A stretch of 64,000 nucleotides of DNA from Shinisaurus crocodilurus (taxonomy: Eukaryota; Chordata; Lepidosauria; Squamata; Shinisauridae), in the NCBI GenBank assembly GCA_021292165.1, contig CM037877.1, positions 113,731,289-113,795,288 on the forward strand, in the 5' to 3' direction. Shown piece by piece: positions 61,386-64,000 of the stretch (its first letter is position 1; each line of letters opens with the position of its first letter). Position numbers and translations under genes: made by a program. The notes beneath the pieces are model-generated. The model had not been told where the DNA came from. It ran no database searches and was given only the letters and a program-made list of their open reading frames with translations.

Positions 61386-62560
61386 TTAATTATAACTCAT
61401 GAAGTCGGATTTGTCCAAATTTACTTTTAAGCTAGACACTGCTTGGAAGTCATGTAGTTCTTGACATAATGGCTGAGTTGCCTCTACTGGGTTTTGTACT
61501 GTTGATATATCATCAGCATACATACTGATTAAATATGGTTGATTTTGGATTTGTATACCTTGTATAGCGTCATTATGTCTAAGTCTATCCACAAGAAATT
61601 CTCTATCTAAATTAAATAACAGGGGGGATAAGGGGCAGCCCTGTTTAGTACCAGCAAAAAGTTGAAAAGAGCGTGAATCATAAGAATTAAATTGTATATT
61701 TGCTGTTGTTTTATTATATATGGCGTTGAGAATGTGGGAGAAATTTGGGGCAAAGTTGTACACTGATGTACTTTCTAATAAGAATTGTAAATTAACACTG
61801 TCAAAAGCTTTGAACAGCTCTAAATCTATTATGGTTAATGGAGTATTTGTTTTGTTTATTGTATTATATTATGCTATATAATCTGCATACAGGATCTGCA
61901 GTGTATCTTTTTGCGATGAAGCCCTATTGATCTTGATGTATTATTTCTCCTATATAGGTATTAATCTGTTGGCCCATATGGTGGTAAATACTTTATAATC
62001 TATGTTTAATAAAGAGATGGGTCTGTATGATTCTGGGAGTTCCAGTTTTTCCCCTGGTTTTAATATCTAAACGATTCTGGATTGTGTCCATGTATCAGGG
62101 AGTGAGGCTCCATCTAAAATTTCATTATATAACGAAAATAGTTTTGGGGCTAATAATTCTTTATATGCTTTATAAAATTCACTTGTAAAACCATCAGGTC
62201 CTGGAGACCTGTTAGATTTTTGTGATTTGATGGCTTCCATTATTTCTTCTAATGGAATTCTTTGTTCTAATATTTGTTTACTTGCTTCAATTAGTCCTGG
62301 GATGTTTGTTTTGCTTTGATATTCTCTAATTATATCCCTGTCTTTTTTCCCCCCTTTGTATAATTTCTCAAAATTGTTTTACAAAAATGTCACCCATCTC
62401 TTCTATGTCATAAGTTTTATTTCCTTGCTTGTTTTTAAGAGCATTTACTTTGTTTTTGTCTCCTCTTTATTTTACCCTGTTTGCCAGTAGTTTGGATCCC
62501 TTACCATCAAATTCATAATGTTTTTGTTTAATATACAGTAAATTTATCATGGTTTATCTA
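61386..62560 (-). pseudogene. L1-clade ORF2 RT, decayed
   Basis: Minus-strand FQLFAGTKQGCPLSPLLFNL (motif B), LISMYADDISTVQNP (catalytic YADD, with Ser in the usual hydrophobic stretch) and LKVNLDKSDFM. Upstream to 62560 other RT pieces appear in changing frames. It is cut off just after the thumb start at about 61386. Confidence 0.8.
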
Positions 62561-62899
62561 TTTCCAATAAATGTAATTCTGTTCTCTTCTTCTCCATTTG
62601 GTGTCTGATTTTTTGTTCCCCTGTTTGTATTGTGTAATGAGTCTTTCTAGTTCTAATTCTGTTTCTGCTTTTTGTTTCCTCCTTTTTTTATTTATGTGCC
62701 TCATTTCTTTAATACTCAGTCCTCTAAGAACTGCTTTCATTGCTTCCCATCTAATTCTTTCATTTGTGTCTCCTTCCTTATCCTCCTCTCCCAGTATTGA
62801 GAGAGATGTTGCAGTGTTAAACTGCTCTGAGTGTTCTTCGCCCTGCCTTGAGACCATCTCCTTTCCAATTTCTTTGATCACAAGAATTGTTATTAACAT
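62558..62899 (-). pseudogene. L1 ORF2 linker between endonuclease and RT
   Basis: NERIRWEAMKAVLRGLSIKE then a Lys/Glu-rich helix (NKKRRKQKAETELELERLI), typical of the segment after the L1 endonuclease. The endonuclease itself is absent between here and ORF1. Confidence 0.7.
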
Positions 62900-63233
62900 T
62901 CTAAGTTGTTGGGGGGAAAGGACGTATTTAACAAGTCAACTACATTGATAACGTAGTTGTTTTTAGATGTAAACACAGTAAACCTAAGTCTGAGCAGTCT
63001 AATCTATTCCTTCATAGATTGACTACATAAAGGCAAGAGTCTCCCCCTATATTTTGTCAGTAGTTTAAAGAGCATGACTCTGCTTATTTTTCTTCATGGC
63101 TTATCCTCCGTTTTTTCTCCATTCTTCTTCCCTCCTCCCCTTCTTCCCTCTGCTGTGTATTTGAATATTTACACTTCATTTGCTCTTCACTGTACTTTAC
63201 CGCCTCCTGTTGCGTGTTATGATTCAGTCTCCT

Positions 63234-64000
63234 TTATCGTTTTCCCTGTGGCAGCGCTCTCGGCATTCTTGATGTTTGTTGTTTTATGTTAAAGTCATTC
63301 CTTCTCCATCTATTCTCCCTGCGTCTGTTTATAATTTTCCATCCATCTTCTTCTTGCGGTTCTTGATCTTCTCCATCTTCTCCATTATCCTTTTCCTCTT
63401 GAATAACCTCTGCTGGGAGGTCTATGCCTAGTGTTCTAAAGAGCTCTGCCATTTCCTGTTTGGTTGTTGCAATCAGTGTGTTTCCTTTGTTAGGGACTAT
63501 TATTTTGAAAGGAAAGCCCCAGTAATAGCTGAGTTCCAATTCCTGTAATTTTAATGTATAGGGTCTGAATTGTCTCTTTTTTTGTGGTGTCCCTGGTGCC
63601 AGATCTTGCATAATCATTACAAGTTTGCCATTGTATTTTATTTCTTTTAGTGGTCTTAGACTTTTGAGGAGTTGTTCTTATTATATCTTCCGAAGCATAT
63701 AATAATGTCTCTCGGATTGCTGGAGTTTTTTCTTCTGGGTCCTAGTGCCCTGTTCACTCTTTCCAGATCATCAGTTTCTATTGGCCATTCTGGGGCTAAT
63801 GAAGTCAGCCATTTTGCTATAAAAGTCTTAATGTTCTCACCTTCAGCTTCTTCCTCCAAGTTTTTTATTCTCAGGTTACACCTGCGATTACGATTTTCCT
63901 GTTCTTCAATCTTTGACTTATTTTCCACTATTGCTCTTTGTAAGGTTTTTATCTTTTCCTCCTGTCGCTGAACCTTTTCTGCAGCTTTATTTGCTGTTGT
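63234..64000 (-). pseudogene. L1 ORF1 (RNA-binding protein), partial, minus strand
   Basis: Frame 63928-63656 shows RRCNLRIKNLEEEAEGENIK then DLERVNRALGPRRKNSSNPR, the RRM-like core of L1/Tx1 ORF1 proteins. After a shift the frame 63617-63234 continues with AELFRTLGIDLPAEV, an acidic stretch (EEKDNGEDGEDQEPQEEDG) and a basic end. The N-terminal coiled coil runs off the window edge. Confidence 0.8.

Overview
This is vertebrate nuclear DNA, almost certainly from a squamate reptile (a lizard or close relative). The host gene is interrupted by GT-AG introns. The intergenic and intronic DNA is packed with tRNA-derived SINEs of the Sauria type (many copies, both strands). It also holds CR1-, L2-, L1- and Ingi/Vingi-like LINEs, hAT and mariner MITEs, a Helitron-like element and solo LTRs. 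There are no bacterial operons, CRISPR arrays or phage genes.

Only one host gene is recognisable: GNE, the bifunctional UDP-GlcNAc 2-epimerase/ManNAc kinase that starts sialic acid synthesis. It lies on the + strand. A CpG-rich block at about 10.12-10.56 kb is the probable promoter with a non-coding first exon. Nine coding exons then run from 30407 to 53917. They encode residues 1 to about 605 of an expected 722 with no frameshift, and residue numbering matches the human protein at every landmark I could check. The last roughly 117 codons (the C-terminal part of the kinase) are not in the window and should lie beyond 64000.

Layout. 0-10 kb: repeats, including a 3.0-kb Ingi/Vingi-like LINE with a perfect 14-bp target duplication and two hAT elements. 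10-11.5 kb: CpG island and start of intron 1. 11.5-30.4 kb: intron 1, holding an LTR-like block, a solo LTR, a 2.1-kb foldback element, CR1 and SINE copies, and a second Ingi/Vingi-like LINE whose first ORF is split by a hAT. 30.4-54 kb: GNE exons, with introns carrying hAT copies, a 5'-inverted (twin-primed) L1, a mariner-like MITE and a solo LTR. 54-64 kb: presumed intron 10, with a Helitron, a second foldback copy, a three-layer nest (L1 tail inside a solo LTR inside an L1-like element) and an opposite-strand L1 lacking its endonuclease.

I found no new multi-gene biological system. The most interesting non-gene signals are the large foldback family (three copies), a PCNA-binding-like motif in the LINE ORF1, a 50-bp sequence shared by two unrelated elements, and the precisely datable nested insertions.
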